From Kiloniella spongiae (GTDB taxonomy: Bacteria; Pseudomonadota; Alphaproteobacteria; Kiloniellales; Kiloniellaceae): a stretch of 64,000 bases of DNA. Numbering within the stretch: the first letter of the stretch is position 1; each line of letters begins with the position of its first letter. Under the pieces are notes generated by a model. The model made no database searches. It was not told the origin of the DNA and was given only the letters and a program-made list of their open reading frames with translations. Made by a program: the position numbers and the translations under genes. The stretch lies in NCBI RefSeq assembly GCF_001026905.1, contig NZ_LAQL01000009.1:62001-126000 (forward strand). The letters run 5' to 3'. Below are positions 55,652-64,000 of the stretch, piece by piece.

Positions 55652-57013
55652 ATGGAAGCACTTACAAGTATTATTAATGAAATCAACGGGATTGTATGGG
55701 GCGCTCCTATGCTTGCCCTTATTCTCGTAACGGGTCTTTTTCTACAGATCGGATTAACTTTTCTACCTCTGCGTAAAATCAGCTACGGCTTTTCTTTACT
55801 TTGGAAAGGTCGAGAGAAAACTGGTGATGACGGCGAAATCAGCCCCTTTAACGCACTGATGACATCACTATCCGCCACAATCGGGACAGGAAATATTGCC
55901 GGCGTTGCGACAGCCATCTTTATTGGCGGCCCAGGCGCGCTATTCTGGATGTGGTGTACCGCACTTGTCGGTATGGCAACCAAGTATGCGGAAGCTGTAC
56001 TGGCCGTTAAGTATCGTGAAAAAGATGACAATGGCGACCACGTTGGTGGCCCAATGTACTATATTAAAAACGGTTTGGGCAAAGGTTGGTACTGGCTAGC
56101 ACCTACTTTTGCTATCTTTGGATCTATTGCAGGTTTTGGTATCGGCAACATGGTTCAGTCCAATTCTATTGCTGCAGCAATCAACACATCCTTTGGACTT
56201 CCTTCCGAAGTAACAGGCGGTATTCTCTTTATTCTAACCGCAGCTGTTATCCTGGGTGGCATCAAACGCATTGGTTCTGTTGCTGGTAAACTGGTTCCAG
56301 CAATGGCGATCATCTACATTGCCTGTGGTTTGATTGTACTTGTCATCAATGCTGCCGAAATCCCAGCAGCCTTCAGTCTTATCTTCACCCACGCCTTCAC
56401 ACCAATTGCTGGTGCAGGTGGGTTTGCTGGTGCAACTGTTTGGTTGGCGATCCGCTTTGGTGTTGCTCGTGGCGTCTTCTCTAACGAAGCTGGCTTGGGA
56501 AGCGCGCCAATTGCACATGCTGCAGCAACAACCAACGATCCTGTTCGCCAAGGCAGTATTGCGATGCTTGGTACCTTCATCGATACCATCATCGTTTGCT
56601 CCATCACTGGCCTTGCTATTATCACCAGTGGTGCATGGACAAGTGGCGAGAACGGCGCAAGCTTGACTTCTCTCGCTTTTGAAACTGCCCTACCTGGCGT
56701 TGGTAACTACATGATTGCAATCGTGCTTTCCATCTTTGCTTTCACAACGATTCTTGGTTGGAGCTTCTACGGTGAAAAGTGCATCAGCTTCCTGTTCGGT
56801 ACCAAAGCAATCTGGCCGTTCCGAATTGTTTGGTGTGTAGCTGTTTTTGTCGGTGCTTTCCTCAAGATCGATTTCGTGTGGCTACTATCTGACACGCTAA
56901 ATGCAATGATGGCACTACCAAACCTGATTGCGCTTCTTCTCCTAAGTCCTGTGGTTTTCAAACTGACTAAGGAATACTTCGAAAACAAAGAAGTCGAGAA
57001 GAAAGAAAGTTAA
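55652..57013 (+). CDS. Sodium:alanine symporter, AGCS family
   Basis: 453 residues with about 11 membrane helices. Family hallmarks: FNALMTSLSATIGTGNIAGV, EAVLAVKYREKDDNGDHVGG PMYYI, ARGVFSNEAGLGSAPIAHAA and FTTILGWSFYGEKC. It imports alanine or glycine with sodium. AGGGGA precedes the ATG. Convergent with the small gene at 57163, with a strong terminator between. Confidence 0.95.
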   Translation: MEALTSIINEINGIVWGAPMLALILVTGLFLQIGLTFLPLRKISYGFSLLWKGREKTGDDGEISPFNALMTSLSATIGTGNIAGVATAIFIGGPGALFWMWCTALVGMATKYAEAVLAVKYREKDDNGDHVGGPMYYIKNGLGKGWYWLAPTFAIFGSIAGFGIGNMVQSNSIAAAINTSFGLPSEVTGGILFILTAAVILGGIKRIGSVAGKLVPAMAIIYIACGLIVLVINAAEIPAAFSLIFTHAFTPIAGAGGFAGATVWLAIRFGVARGVFSNEAGLGSAPIAHAAATTNDPVRQGSIAMLGTFIDTIIVCSITGLAIITSGAWTSGENGASLTSLAFETALPGVGNYMIAIVLSIFAFTTILGWSFYGEKCISFLFGTKAIWPFRIVWCVAVFVGAFLKIDFVWLLSDTLNAMMALPNLIALLLLSPVVFKLTKEYFENKEVEKKES

Positions 57014-57089
57014 GCGTATACCTGATAGAGGCTGGGTAATTTTTCTTTATCCAGCCTGATTACCTGCGCCAGCTCATTAACGAGCATAC

Positions 57090-57125
57090 AAAAAGCCTCT
57101 GGTACGAAAGTATCAGAGGCTTTTT
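57090..57125. terminator. Bidirectional intrinsic terminator
   Basis: A 16-bp stem (AAAAAGCCTCTGGTAC with GTATCAGAGGCTTTTT, one G-T pair) capped by a GAAA tetraloop, with A/T runs on both sides, between the symporter gene and the convergent small gene. Confidence 0.9.
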
Positions 57126-57162
57126 GTTAAGGTCCATTTTATCGATATTTATGATTTATGAA

Positions 57163-57516
57163 TTAACTTTCAGCCTCGTCTTCGCTGATATCGCCTTCCT
57201 TACCTGCAGGTATGTGAATGACAAAGCCGGAACACTCCTTGTCTGCATAAGGCTTCACACGAGAAATCATTTCTTTTTTGAGAAGCTCCACCAGATGCTT
57301 TCCCACAGGTCGAAAGAGTGTCTCACCCTCACCGGGTACAGGTGGGTCAAGGCGGATCAATACAGATCGCACCTCACGACGTCGACGTTGGCGCTCAATC
57401 ATTTGCCGGATGGACTCCAGCGCATGCCTCAGATCCAGGCCAGTCAGATCCAATTCAAAATCGGCATAACCACTACCGTCGATAAGATTATCCAGGTTCA
57501 GTGTACCATCGCTCAT
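57163..57516 (-). CDS. Conserved small protein of unknown function
   Basis: About 117 residues from the ATG at 57516, which has GGGGG five bases upstream; frames opening earlier add six residues. I do not recognise a named family. Visible: an amphipathic helix LDLRHALESIRQMIERQRRR, an Arg-rich stretch, a predicted strand SVLIRLDPPV, and an acidic C-terminus (EGDISEDEAES). No signal peptide or membrane helix. It sits between the terminator and odhB on the odhB strand, but a strong terminator separates it from odhB, so cotranscription is doubtful. Confidence 0.7.
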   Translation of the reverse strand: MSDGTLNLDNLIDGSGYADFELDLTGLDLRHALESIRQMIERQRRRREVRSVLIRLDPPVPGEGETLFRPVGKHLVELLKKEMISRVKPYADKECSGFVIHIPAGKEGDISEDEAES

Positions 57517-57623
57517 ACCAACCCCCATTTTCAAACGCCCTAAAACAAGAACGTAGCAAGCATTGCTGTATCATATCTGCAAAAGATGACGGCACCAAGT
57601 AACCATTCATAAGTAGCATACAA

Positions 57624-57655
57624 AACAAAACAGGGAAGCCGAAGCTTCCCTGTTT
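57624..57655 (-). terminator. Intrinsic terminator of odhB
   Basis: A 12-bp perfect stem (AAACAGGGAAGC with GCTTCCCTGTTT) capped, on the minus strand, by a UUCG tetraloop and followed by TTGTTTTG, 19 bases past the odhB stop. Confidence 0.9.
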
Positions 57656-57674
57656 CTTGCAATTCACAGTGAGC

Positions 57675-59363
57675 TTACATGCTCAACAAAAGGCGCTGAG
57701 GATCTTCCATACATTCCTTGATACGTACAAGGAATGTTACGGCTTCACGCCCATCAATCAAACGATGGTCATAACTCAAGGCCGTATACATCATCGGACG
57801 AACAACAACCTGCCCGTTTACAGCAATTGGTCGCTCTTCAATTTTGTGTAACCCCAAGATTGCAGCTTGCGGCATATTCAGAATTGGCGTTGAAAGCAGC
57901 GAGCCGAAAACCCCACCATTTGTAATTGTAAAGCTGCCACCCGTCATGTCATCCATGCCGAGTTTGCCATCACGCCCTTTTTTAGCAAGATCACCGAGAC
58001 TACCCTCGATTTCGGCAAAGCTCTTCTTATCACAATCCCGAATAACAGGGACCATCAATCCAGATGGCGTAGAAACAGCCATCCCGATATCAAAAAAGTT
58101 GTTGTAAACGATATCATCACCGTCAATACGCGCATTCACAGATGGAACATCCTGTAACGCCTGAACAACTGCCTTGGCAAAGAAACTGTTAAAGCCAAGA
58201 CGAACGCCATGCTTCTTCTCAAAAGCTTCTTTGTACTGCTTACGCGCATCCATTACTGCAAACATATCAATTTCATTGAATGTCGTCAGCATCGCAGCGG
58301 TGTTCTGAGCTTCTTTCAAACGACGAGAAATTGTCTTTCTCATCTTTGACATCTTCTCACGTGTTTCACGCTCTGGAGTTGCTGAGGCCAAAGCATTTGC
58401 TGCTGCTGGCGCAGGTGCTGTCCCAGTGGGAATAATTGGCACAGGCGCTGAAGGTGGATTCTTCAGATGTTCTAGAACATCACCTTTTGTTAAGGCACCG
58501 TCTTTGCCAGTACCCTTAATTTGATGCGGATTAAGATTGTTTTCTGCAATCAATTTTCCGACTGCTGGCGGCAATGTCATCGCAGCTGGCGAGGTATTAT
58601 TCTCAAGAAAAGAAACCAAATCTGCTGTTGTGACTTTCCCCCCGGCGCCGCTCCCGGTGATTTCGGACGGATTTAAACTATCACCTGTTGCTACGGCAGC
58701 CTGGGGTGTGTCTTGTGACGGGGCCGTTGAACCAGATGTCGTGGACTTAGAAGGTGCTTTCACCCCCCCAGATCCAGGCGTAATAACACCAAGAATTGCA
58801 CCAACACCAACATCTGAATCAGCCTCTGCAGCAATGGATGTCAAGACACCAGCAATGGGCGCATTCACTTCCAGTGTGACTTTGTCGGTTTCAAGTTCAC
58901 AAATCGCTTCGTCCTGTGCAACAGCATCCCCAACGGACTTCATCCATTGTGCAACGGTTGCTTCAGTCACGGATTCCCCGAGAACGGGCACAGGAATTTC
59001 GACGGGATCGCCCGTTGCCTCAACAGCAGTTGGTTCTTCTGTTTTAGCAGTTTCAACCGAAGGCTCTTCTTTTGAAAGCGCTTTTTCTGATGACGAAGAA
59101 GACGGGGCGGATGCAGAAGCTGCCACCCCTTCTGCGATTGATCCCAGTACAGCCCCGACTTCAACATCATCGCCTTCATTGGCAACAATATTTTCGAGTA
59201 CACCAGCAACTGACGCATTTACTTCCAATGTGACCTTGTCTGTCTCAAGTTCCACAATAGCTTCATCCATAGCAACGGCTTCGCCAGGCTGTTTAAGCCA
59301 TTTAGCAACTGTTGCTTCTGTTACAGATTCCCCTAGTGCCGGAACGACTATTTCGGTGGCCAT
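57675..59363 (-). CDS. odhB: Dihydrolipoyl succinyltransferase (E2) with two lipoyl domains
   Basis: 562 residues, longer than the usual roughly 400. Order: lipoyl domain 1 (2-77, Lys43 in ETDKVTLEV), acidic/Ser-rich linker, lipoyl domain 2 (121-195, Lys161 in the same motif), linker, a partial E3-binding-like segment (about 228-255, [20 protein letters not shown]), a full E3-binding domain (about 263-300, [20 protein letters not shown]) and the catalytic core (335-562) ending with the active-site HxxxDG in [12 protein letters not shown]. It transfers succinyl groups to CoA in the 2-oxoglutarate dehydrogenase complex with SucA and Lpd. Confidence 0.96.
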   Translation of the reverse strand: MATEIVVPALGESVTEATVAKWLKQPGEAVAMDEAIVELETDKVTLEVNASVAGVLENIVANEGDDVEVGAVLGSIAEGVAASASAPSSSSSEKALSKEEPSVETAKTEEPTAVEATGDPVEIPVPVLGESVTEATVAQWMKSVGDAVAQDEAICELETDKVTLEVNAPIAGVLTSIAAEADSDVGVGAILGVITPGSGGVKAPSKSTTSGSTAPSQDTPQAAVATGDSLNPSEITGSGAGGKVTTADLVSFLENNTSPAAMTLPPAVGKLIAENNLNPHQIKGTGKDGALTKGDVLEHLKNPPSAPVPIIPTGTAPAPAAANALASATPERETREKMSKMRKTISRRLKEAQNTAAMLTTFNEIDMFAVMDARKQYKEAFEKKHGVRLGFNSFFAKAVVQALQDVPSVNARIDGDDIVYNNFFDIGMAVSTPSGLMVPVIRDCDKKSFAEIEGSLGDLAKKGRDGKLGMDDMTGGSFTITNGGVFGSLLSTPILNMPQAAILGLHKIEERPIAVNGQVVVRPMMYTALSYDHRLIDGREAVTFLVRIKECMEDPQRLLLSM

Positions 59364-59440
59364 TTTTTGTCTCTATTATGTTTATTATACTATGTGTAAT
59401 TTGAACGCGCTGACATCTGTATCAGATCGTCCGTTAAGAA

Positions 59441-59469
59441 AAAGGGTGACCCGGGACAGGTCACCCTTT
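59441..59469 (-). terminator. Terminator between sucA and odhB
   Basis: An 11-bp perfect stem (AAAGGGTGACC with GGTCACCCTTT) and seven-base loop, followed on the minus strand by TTTTTCTTAACGG. It starts five bases after the sucA stop and 78 bases before the odhB start, so most sucDC-sucA transcripts may end here and odhB may need its own promoter. Confidence 0.8.
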
Positions 59470-59473
59470 CTAT

Positions 59474-62410
59474 TTATTCTCCGGCTTTCGCAACCGGGCG
59501 TAATTTTTCCACTTTTGTCGCCGCAGCATCTCTGGCTTCAAGTTCTTCAGCTTTACGAGTCTGAATACGGCTCATGGCTTTTTTACCCAAAGTAAAAGCA
59601 TCATCCAATAGAGCTTCCAACTGAAGCGCGTGCTTCTTGGCAGACCCTGTTGCAGGTGAGGCTGCAGTTTTACGGCCAGCATAGCGAGGACGGTAATTTT
59701 CAAAGCCCATTTCTTCTGCAACTTCCTCAATGAAAGTTGAAACAAAAGACCAAGCCCCCATATTACGATGCTCTTCCTGACACCAGACCAGATCACAATG
59801 TTCATAGCCTTTAAGCGCCTGAGACAGTGCTTCGGCCGGGAACGGATAAAGCTGTTCAAGGCGAATAAGGTGAACATTATTAATGCCACGCTTCTCACGT
59901 TCGTCGAGAAGGTCGTAATAAACCTTGCCCGTACAAAGAATGACCTGCTTAATTTTGCTCGGCGGATTCACTTTTACGTTGCACGGCAAAACGCGGTGGA
60001 ACGAGGTGTCCGGTAACATGTCTTCCAAATTGGAAACACAACGCTTGTGGCGAAGAAGCGACTTTGGCGTCATAATAATCAATGGCTTACGGAAACCGCG
60101 ATGCATCTGACGCCTCAGAACGTGGAAATAGTTCGCCGGTGTTGTACAGTTTACAACCTGAATATTATCCTCAGCACAAGACTGTAGGAAACGTTCAACG
60201 CGACCAGATGAATGCTCTGGGCCCTGCCCTTCATATCCATGTGGTAAAAGCATGACCAGACCGGACATTCTCAACCATTTCGACTCACCTGATACGATGA
60301 ACTGATCAATAATGATCTGTGCCCCATTCACAAAATCACCAAACTGTGCTTCCCACAGAACCAATGCATCAGGTTCAGCCAATGAATAACCATACTCAAA
60401 ACCAAGAACTGCCAACTCGCTGAGAGGGCTGTTAATGATCTCGGCATCTGCCTGACCAGAGCGAATATTGTTTAAAGGCTTGTATTCAGACTGATCTTGC
60501 TGATCAATCCATGCAGCATGACGCTGTGAGAAAGTTCCGCGATTACAATCCTGCCCAGAAAGGCGAACGGGGTGCCCTTCAACAAGTAAAGTACCATAGG
60601 CAAGAGCCTCGGCCGTCGCCCAATCCAAGCCTTCACCACTGTCAATCATTGCCTGTTTGGCTTTGAGTTGACGGGTTAACTTGCGATGAATATTAAATCC
60701 ATCGGGAACTTTACAGAGTGTATTGCCCACTTCTTTAAGAAGGTCCAGCTCAACACCGGTATCGCCGCGACGGGCATCATATCCACGAACGGCGCCGATA
60801 TGAGACCATTTGCCTTCCAGCCAGTCAGCCTTGTTCGGCTTATAGCCTTCCGCAATCTGGAATTCTTCTTCCAGCTTGTCCCACCATGTTTTGCTGATCG
60901 CATCAATTTCGCTTTTGGTAACCATACCTTCTGACGACAGCTGCTCGGCATACAGTTCACGTACAGAACGTTGTTGTGCGATCTTTTTGTACATTTGCGG
61001 CTGTGTGAATGTTGGCTCGTCGCCTTCGTTATGACCAAAGCGGCGATAGCAGAACATGTCGATAACCACATCAGATTTAAAGGTCTGGCGGTACTCAATC
61101 GCAATACGAGCGACGTGAACCACAGCTTCAGGATCATCACCATTTACGTGAATAATCGGCGCCTGAATAGCCTTCGCAACATCCGTACAGTAAGGACCGG
61201 AACGCGAATGAACAGGATCAGTTGTGAAGCCAATCTGGTTGTTTACAATAAAGTGGATCGTTCCACCCGTCGTATAACCATCAAGCTCAGACAAATCCAA
61301 AGTTTCAGGAACAAGCCCCTGTCCAGCAAAAGCAGCATCTCCATGAAGCAAAATGCCCATGATTTTACTGCGATCCGTATCGTTCTTTTGGTCCTGTTTC
61401 GCGCGAACCTTACCAATAACGACGGGATCAACCGCTTCTAGATGAGACGGGTTAGCCGTAAGGGAAAGGTGAACAGAGTTCCCATCAAATTCACGATCGG
61501 ATGATGTGCCGAGGTGATATTTAACATCGCCAGAACCACCAACGTCTTCCGGGTTCGCTGCCCCACCCTTAAATTCGCTGAAAATCGCGCGGAAAGGTTT
61601 TCCCATCAGATTGGCAAGTATGTTCAGACGTCCGCGATGCGCGACGCCCAAAACAACTTCTTCCAGACCAAGGGCAGATCCTCGTTTCAGAATTTGTTCA
61701 AGCGCCGGCACCATTGTCTCGGCACCATCAAGACCAAAGCGTTTGGTTCCTGTGTACTTCTTGCCAAGGAATTGTTCAAAAATCTCAGCCGCGGACAAAC
61801 GTTCTAAAATAGCCTGTTTGCCTTTGGCTGTGAAATCTGTCCGGTTGTTGATGCCTTCAATGCGCTCCTGAATCCAGGCTTTCTGCTCTGGTTCCTGGAT
61901 GTGCATAAACTCGACACCAATTTTACCACAATAGGTCTTACGAACACGTTCTACGATTTGACGAAGTGTCGCCGTTTCCAACCCTAGAACACCATTGATA
62001 AAGATCGGATGATCCATATCTGCATCGCTAAAACCATAAGCTTTTGGATCAAGTTCGGGGTGTGGATTAATCGGTTTCAACCCAAGAGGATCAAGATTTG
62101 CTTCGAGATGACCACGAACCCGGTAAGCCCGTATCAACATCAAAGCACGAATTGAATCAAGGATTGCGCGCCGATTTTCTTCATCGCTCAACGGCACGCC
62201 ACTCGCTTGTGCCGGAGCTACCGGGACGGTGCTAACACCGTGAATCCCCGCAAGCAAATCTTTGGCATCTTCTTCCAAATTAGAGAAGAAAGACTGCCAC
62301 CCTGCATCAACTGAATCAGGGCGGCTTATGAACTGGGCATAGAGATCAGCCAGTTCGCCTGCTTTCGGGCCAAAATAGCGGGCCTCATGCCCAACATTAG
62401 TGTTCGCCAT
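59474..62410 (-). CDS. sucA: 2-oxoglutarate dehydrogenase E1
   Basis: 978 residues. N-terminal E2-docking segment (ARYFGPKAGELADLYAQF-like), thiamine-diphosphate features (VLGVAHRGRLNILANLMG, GDAAFAGQGLVPE followed by NNQIGFTT), and the transketolase-like C-terminal half (HGYEGQGPEHSSGRVERFLQ, FHVLRRQMHRGFRKPLI). It decarboxylates 2-oxoglutarate and reductively succinylates the E2 lipoyl groups. ACAGG seven bases before the ATG is its ribosome site. A stem-loop pair lies in the gap from sucD. Confidence 0.98.
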   Translation of the reverse strand: MANTNVGHEARYFGPKAGELADLYAQFISRPDSVDAGWQSFFSNLEEDAKDLLAGIHGVSTVPVAPAQASGVPLSDEENRRAILDSIRALMLIRAYRVRGHLEANLDPLGLKPINPHPELDPKAYGFSDADMDHPIFINGVLGLETATLRQIVERVRKTYCGKIGVEFMHIQEPEQKAWIQERIEGINNRTDFTAKGKQAILERLSAAEIFEQFLGKKYTGTKRFGLDGAETMVPALEQILKRGSALGLEEVVLGVAHRGRLNILANLMGKPFRAIFSEFKGGAANPEDVGGSGDVKYHLGTSSDREFDGNSVHLSLTANPSHLEAVDPVVIGKVRAKQDQKNDTDRSKIMGILLHGDAAFAGQGLVPETLDLSELDGYTTGGTIHFIVNNQIGFTTDPVHSRSGPYCTDVAKAIQAPIIHVNGDDPEAVVHVARIAIEYRQTFKSDVVIDMFCYRRFGHNEGDEPTFTQPQMYKKIAQQRSVRELYAEQLSSEGMVTKSEIDAISKTWWDKLEEEFQIAEGYKPNKADWLEGKWSHIGAVRGYDARRGDTGVELDLLKEVGNTLCKVPDGFNIHRKLTRQLKAKQAMIDSGEGLDWATAEALAYGTLLVEGHPVRLSGQDCNRGTFSQRHAAWIDQQDQSEYKPLNNIRSGQADAEIINSPLSELAVLGFEYGYSLAEPDALVLWEAQFGDFVNGAQIIIDQFIVSGESKWLRMSGLVMLLPHGYEGQGPEHSSGRVERFLQSCAEDNIQVVNCTTPANYFHVLRRQMHRGFRKPLIIMTPKSLLRHKRCVSNLEDMLPDTSFHRVLPCNVKVNPPSKIKQVILCTGKVYYDLLDEREKRGINNVHLIRLEQLYPFPAEALSQALKGYEHCDLVWCQEEHRNMGAWSFVSTFIEEVAEEMGFENYRPRYAGRKTAASPATGSAKKHALQLEALLDDAFTLGKKAMSRIQTRKAEELEARDAAATKVEKLRPVAKAGE

Positions 62411-62421
62411 CTATAACCTGT

Positions 62422-62456
62422 AGCCGAACTGGAGGGTACCAGTTCGGCTCCCTCCA
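62422..62456 (-). promoter_or_regulatory. Two mutually exclusive hairpins between sucD and sucA
   Basis: AGCCGAACTGG (62422-62432) pairs perfectly with CCAGTTCGGCT (62439-62449). Overlapping it, TGGAGGG (62430-62436) can pair with CCCTCCA (62450-62456). Both cannot form together. Neither has a T tract, so this looks like an mRNA processing, stability or control element. Confidence 0.5.
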
Positions 62457-62467
62457 ATATTAGGTTG

Positions 62468-63343
62468 TTATCCTTGCATCGCTTTCAGCATAGTGCTGCC
62501 TAGGCTAGCAGGAGAATCTGCAACATGGAAGCCAGCTGACTTCATGGCTTCAATCTTGTCGTCTGCACCACCTTTACCACCAGCGATAATTGCACCGGCA
62601 TGGCCCATACGACGGCCAGGAGGTGCCGTAACACCCGCGATAAAGCCAGCAATTGGCTTTTTCACTTTAGAGGCAGCAAAAAATTCTGCTGCTTCTTCTT
62701 CAGCACTACCACCAATCTCACCGATCATGATAATGCCCTGCGTTTCATCATCTTCCAGGAAGAGTTCCAGGCAATCGATAAAGTTTGTACCGTTGACAGG
62801 ATCACCACCGATACCAATACAGGTTGACTGACCAAGGTTCGCAGCCGTTGTTTGTGCCACAGCCTCGTAGGTCAAGGTACCGGAACGGGAAACAATACCA
62901 ATTTTACCACGCTGATGGATATGTCCCGGCATGATACCGATCTTACATTCATCCGGCGTAATAATACCTGGGCAGTTTGGACCGATCAGGCGAGATCCTG
63001 ATCCTTCCAGAGCACGTTTTACACGCACCATATCAAGAACCGGAATACCTTCTGTGATACAAACGATCAATTCAACGCCCGCATCAACGGCTTCCAAAAT
63101 AGCGTCGCCAGCAAAGGGTGGTGGTACATAAATAACAGATGCATTTGCTTCTGTCGTATGAACGGCCTCTGCAACCGTGTTGAAAACAGGCAGATCCAGA
63201 TGGCTTGTGCCACCTTTACCCGGCGTAACACCACCAACCATCTTTGTGCCGTAAGCTACTGCTTGCTCAGAGTGGAAGGTTCCCTGTGCACCTGTGAAGC
63301 CCTGACAGATCACACGAGTATTCTTATTAACTAGTACCGACAT
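62468..63343 (-). CDS. sucD: Succinyl-CoA synthetase alpha subunit
   Basis: 291 residues. CoA-binding Rossmann part ([40 protein letters not shown]), [18 protein letters not shown] and the phosphohistidine site in [20 protein letters not shown]. It joins the beta subunit to make ATP or GTP from succinyl-CoA. Its start is one base after the sucC stop. Confidence 0.98.
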   Translation of the reverse strand: MSVLVNKNTRVICQGFTGAQGTFHSEQAVAYGTKMVGGVTPGKGGTSHLDLPVFNTVAEAVHTTEANASVIYVPPPFAGDAILEAVDAGVELIVCITEGIPVLDMVRVKRALEGSGSRLIGPNCPGIITPDECKIGIMPGHIHQRGKIGIVSRSGTLTYEAVAQTTAANLGQSTCIGIGGDPVNGTNFIDCLELFLEDDETQGIIMIGEIGGSAEEEAAEFFAASKVKKPIAGFIAGVTAPPGRRMGHAGAIIAGGKGGADDKIEAMKSAGFHVADSPASLGSTMLKAMQG

Positions 63344-63344
63344 T

Positions 63345-64000
63345 TTACGCGGCCTCCTTCACGGCTTTGACCACTTTTTCAGCAGCATCAGCCAGGTCAT
63401 CACCAGAAATAATCGGGAGACCGGATTCCGCCATAATTTTCTTACCAAGATCAACGTTTGTACCTTCGAGGCGAACAACCAATGGAACGCTGAGAGATAC
63501 TTCACGGGCTGCTGCAACAACGCCCTCGGCAATCACATCACATCTCATGATACCACCAAAGATGTTAACCAGAATGCCCTTAACGTTAGGATCAGATAGA
63601 ATGATCTTGAAAGCGACGGTCACACGCTCTTTCGTTGCGCCACCACCAACATCAAGAAAGTTAGCAGGTTCGCTACCGTAAAGCTTGATGATATCCATCG
63701 TCGCCATCGCAAGACCAGCACCGTTCACCATGCACCCGATTTCACCATCCAGTGAAATGTAGTTCAATTCATGACGAGCCGCTTCAAGTTCTTTCGCGTC
63801 TTCTTCGTCTTCATCACGCATGCCTGCAACGTCTTTGTGACGGAAAAGTGCGTTATCGTCGAAGTTCATTTTCGCATCGAGTGCAATGATGTCGCCTGCA
63901 CCGGTAACAACCAATGGGTTGATCTCAACAATGCTGGCATCGAGATCCATAAAGGCTTTGTACATTGTCGCCATGAACTTCACAGCCGCGCCGACCTGTT
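63345..64000 (-). CDS. sucC: Succinyl-CoA synthetase beta subunit, 3' part
   Basis: The C-terminal 218 or so residues of a protein of about 390-400; the ATP-grasp N-terminus lies beyond the window end. Visible: [20 protein letters not shown] (metal/nucleotide site), [40 protein letters not shown] and the [21 protein letters not shown]-terminal lobe. The frame stays open through base 64000, so the true start is outside. It precedes sucD by one base. Confidence 0.97.
   Translation of the reverse strand, partial: QVGAAVKFMATMYKAFMDLDASIVEINPLVVTGAGDIIALDAKMNFDDNALFRHKDVAGMRDEDEEDAKELEAARHELNYISLDGEIGCMVNGAGLAMATMDIIKLYGSEPANFLDVGGGATKERVTVAFKIILSDPNVKGILVNIFGGIMRCDVIAEGVVAAAREVSLSVPLVVRLEGTNVDLGKKIMAESGLPIISGDDLADAAEKVVKAVKEAA

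Noticed and set aside
58537-59595. A 352-codon open frame on the plus strand opposite odhB
   Set aside because: Antisense to the repetitive lipoyl domains of odhB; its Ser/Thr/Ala-rich content is the complement of that coding sequence, and it has no ribosome site.

Overview
The window is chromosomal DNA from an alphaproteobacterium. By eye the base composition is moderate to slightly AT-rich. The gene order is typical of the Rhodospirillales/Kiloniellales-type marine alphaproteobacteria: obg-proB-proA-nadD-rsfS-rlmH-gpmI-envC-ctpA-rppH, atpHAGDC next to priA, a DUF484 gene followed by xerC, and lpd/odhB/sucA/sucDC. I cannot name the genus from sequence alone. I see no tRNA or rRNA genes, insertion sequences, prophage or CRISPR arrays.

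Layout. (1) 1-4530, minus strand: a TAXI-type TRAP transporter (binding protein, fused 4TM/12TM permease) and a universal stress protein. (2) 5070-8277: an RpiR/SIS regulator divergent from a class III aminotransferase and a beta-keto acid cleavage enzyme (BKACE). (3) 8340-15530, minus strand: a cluster matching the ectoine degradation order doeA-(B)-doeX-doeC-doeD, but with an ArgE-like M20 deacetylase in the B slot; a quinone oxidoreductase-like gene preceded by a triple 19-bp tandem repeat lies upstream. (4) 15799-19012: a membrane PAS histidine kinase overlapping a receiver-histidine kinase. (5) 19035-24938: a poorly characterised catabolic-looking block with two IclR regulators, an AhpD-like protein, RidA, an unrecognised 392-aa protein, a DUF1330 protein and a saccharopine dehydrogenase-like protein.

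(6) 25226-38013: the conserved housekeeping run on the plus strand (L21, L27, Obg, proline synthesis, NAD synthesis, ribosome factors, phosphoglycerate mutase, EnvC/CtpA/divergent deacetylase envelope genes, RppH). (7) 38014-41042: a small accessory insert between rppH and the atp operon (tautomerase, GNAT, PhnA-like, two overlapping small ORFs behind a hairpin, TerC). (8) 41195-46156: the F1 ATP synthase operon atpHAGDC on the minus strand, then priA. (9) 49140-51545: transaldolase, DUF484 and xerC on the plus strand; xerC has no ATG/GTG/TTG start able to cover its N-terminal domain. (10) 51542-64000: an MFS permease, lpd, an XRE-cupin regulator plus alanine/sodium symporter insert, a small conserved protein, then odhB, sucA, sucD and the 3' part of sucC (cut by the window end), which form the 2-oxoglutarate dehydrogenase/succinyl-CoA synthetase segment of the TCA cycle.

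How it fits together. Regions 1-5 are accessory nitrogen and carbon scavenging functions, including probable use of the osmolyte ectoine, which fits a marine organism. Regions 6-10 are core metabolism. The points most worth checking are the M20 enzyme in the doeB position, the predicted AUA start of xerC (and possibly rsfS), the BKACE with Lys at position 14, the ribosome-site-masking hairpin at 39822-39859, and the unassigned IclR/RidA/392-aa protein block.
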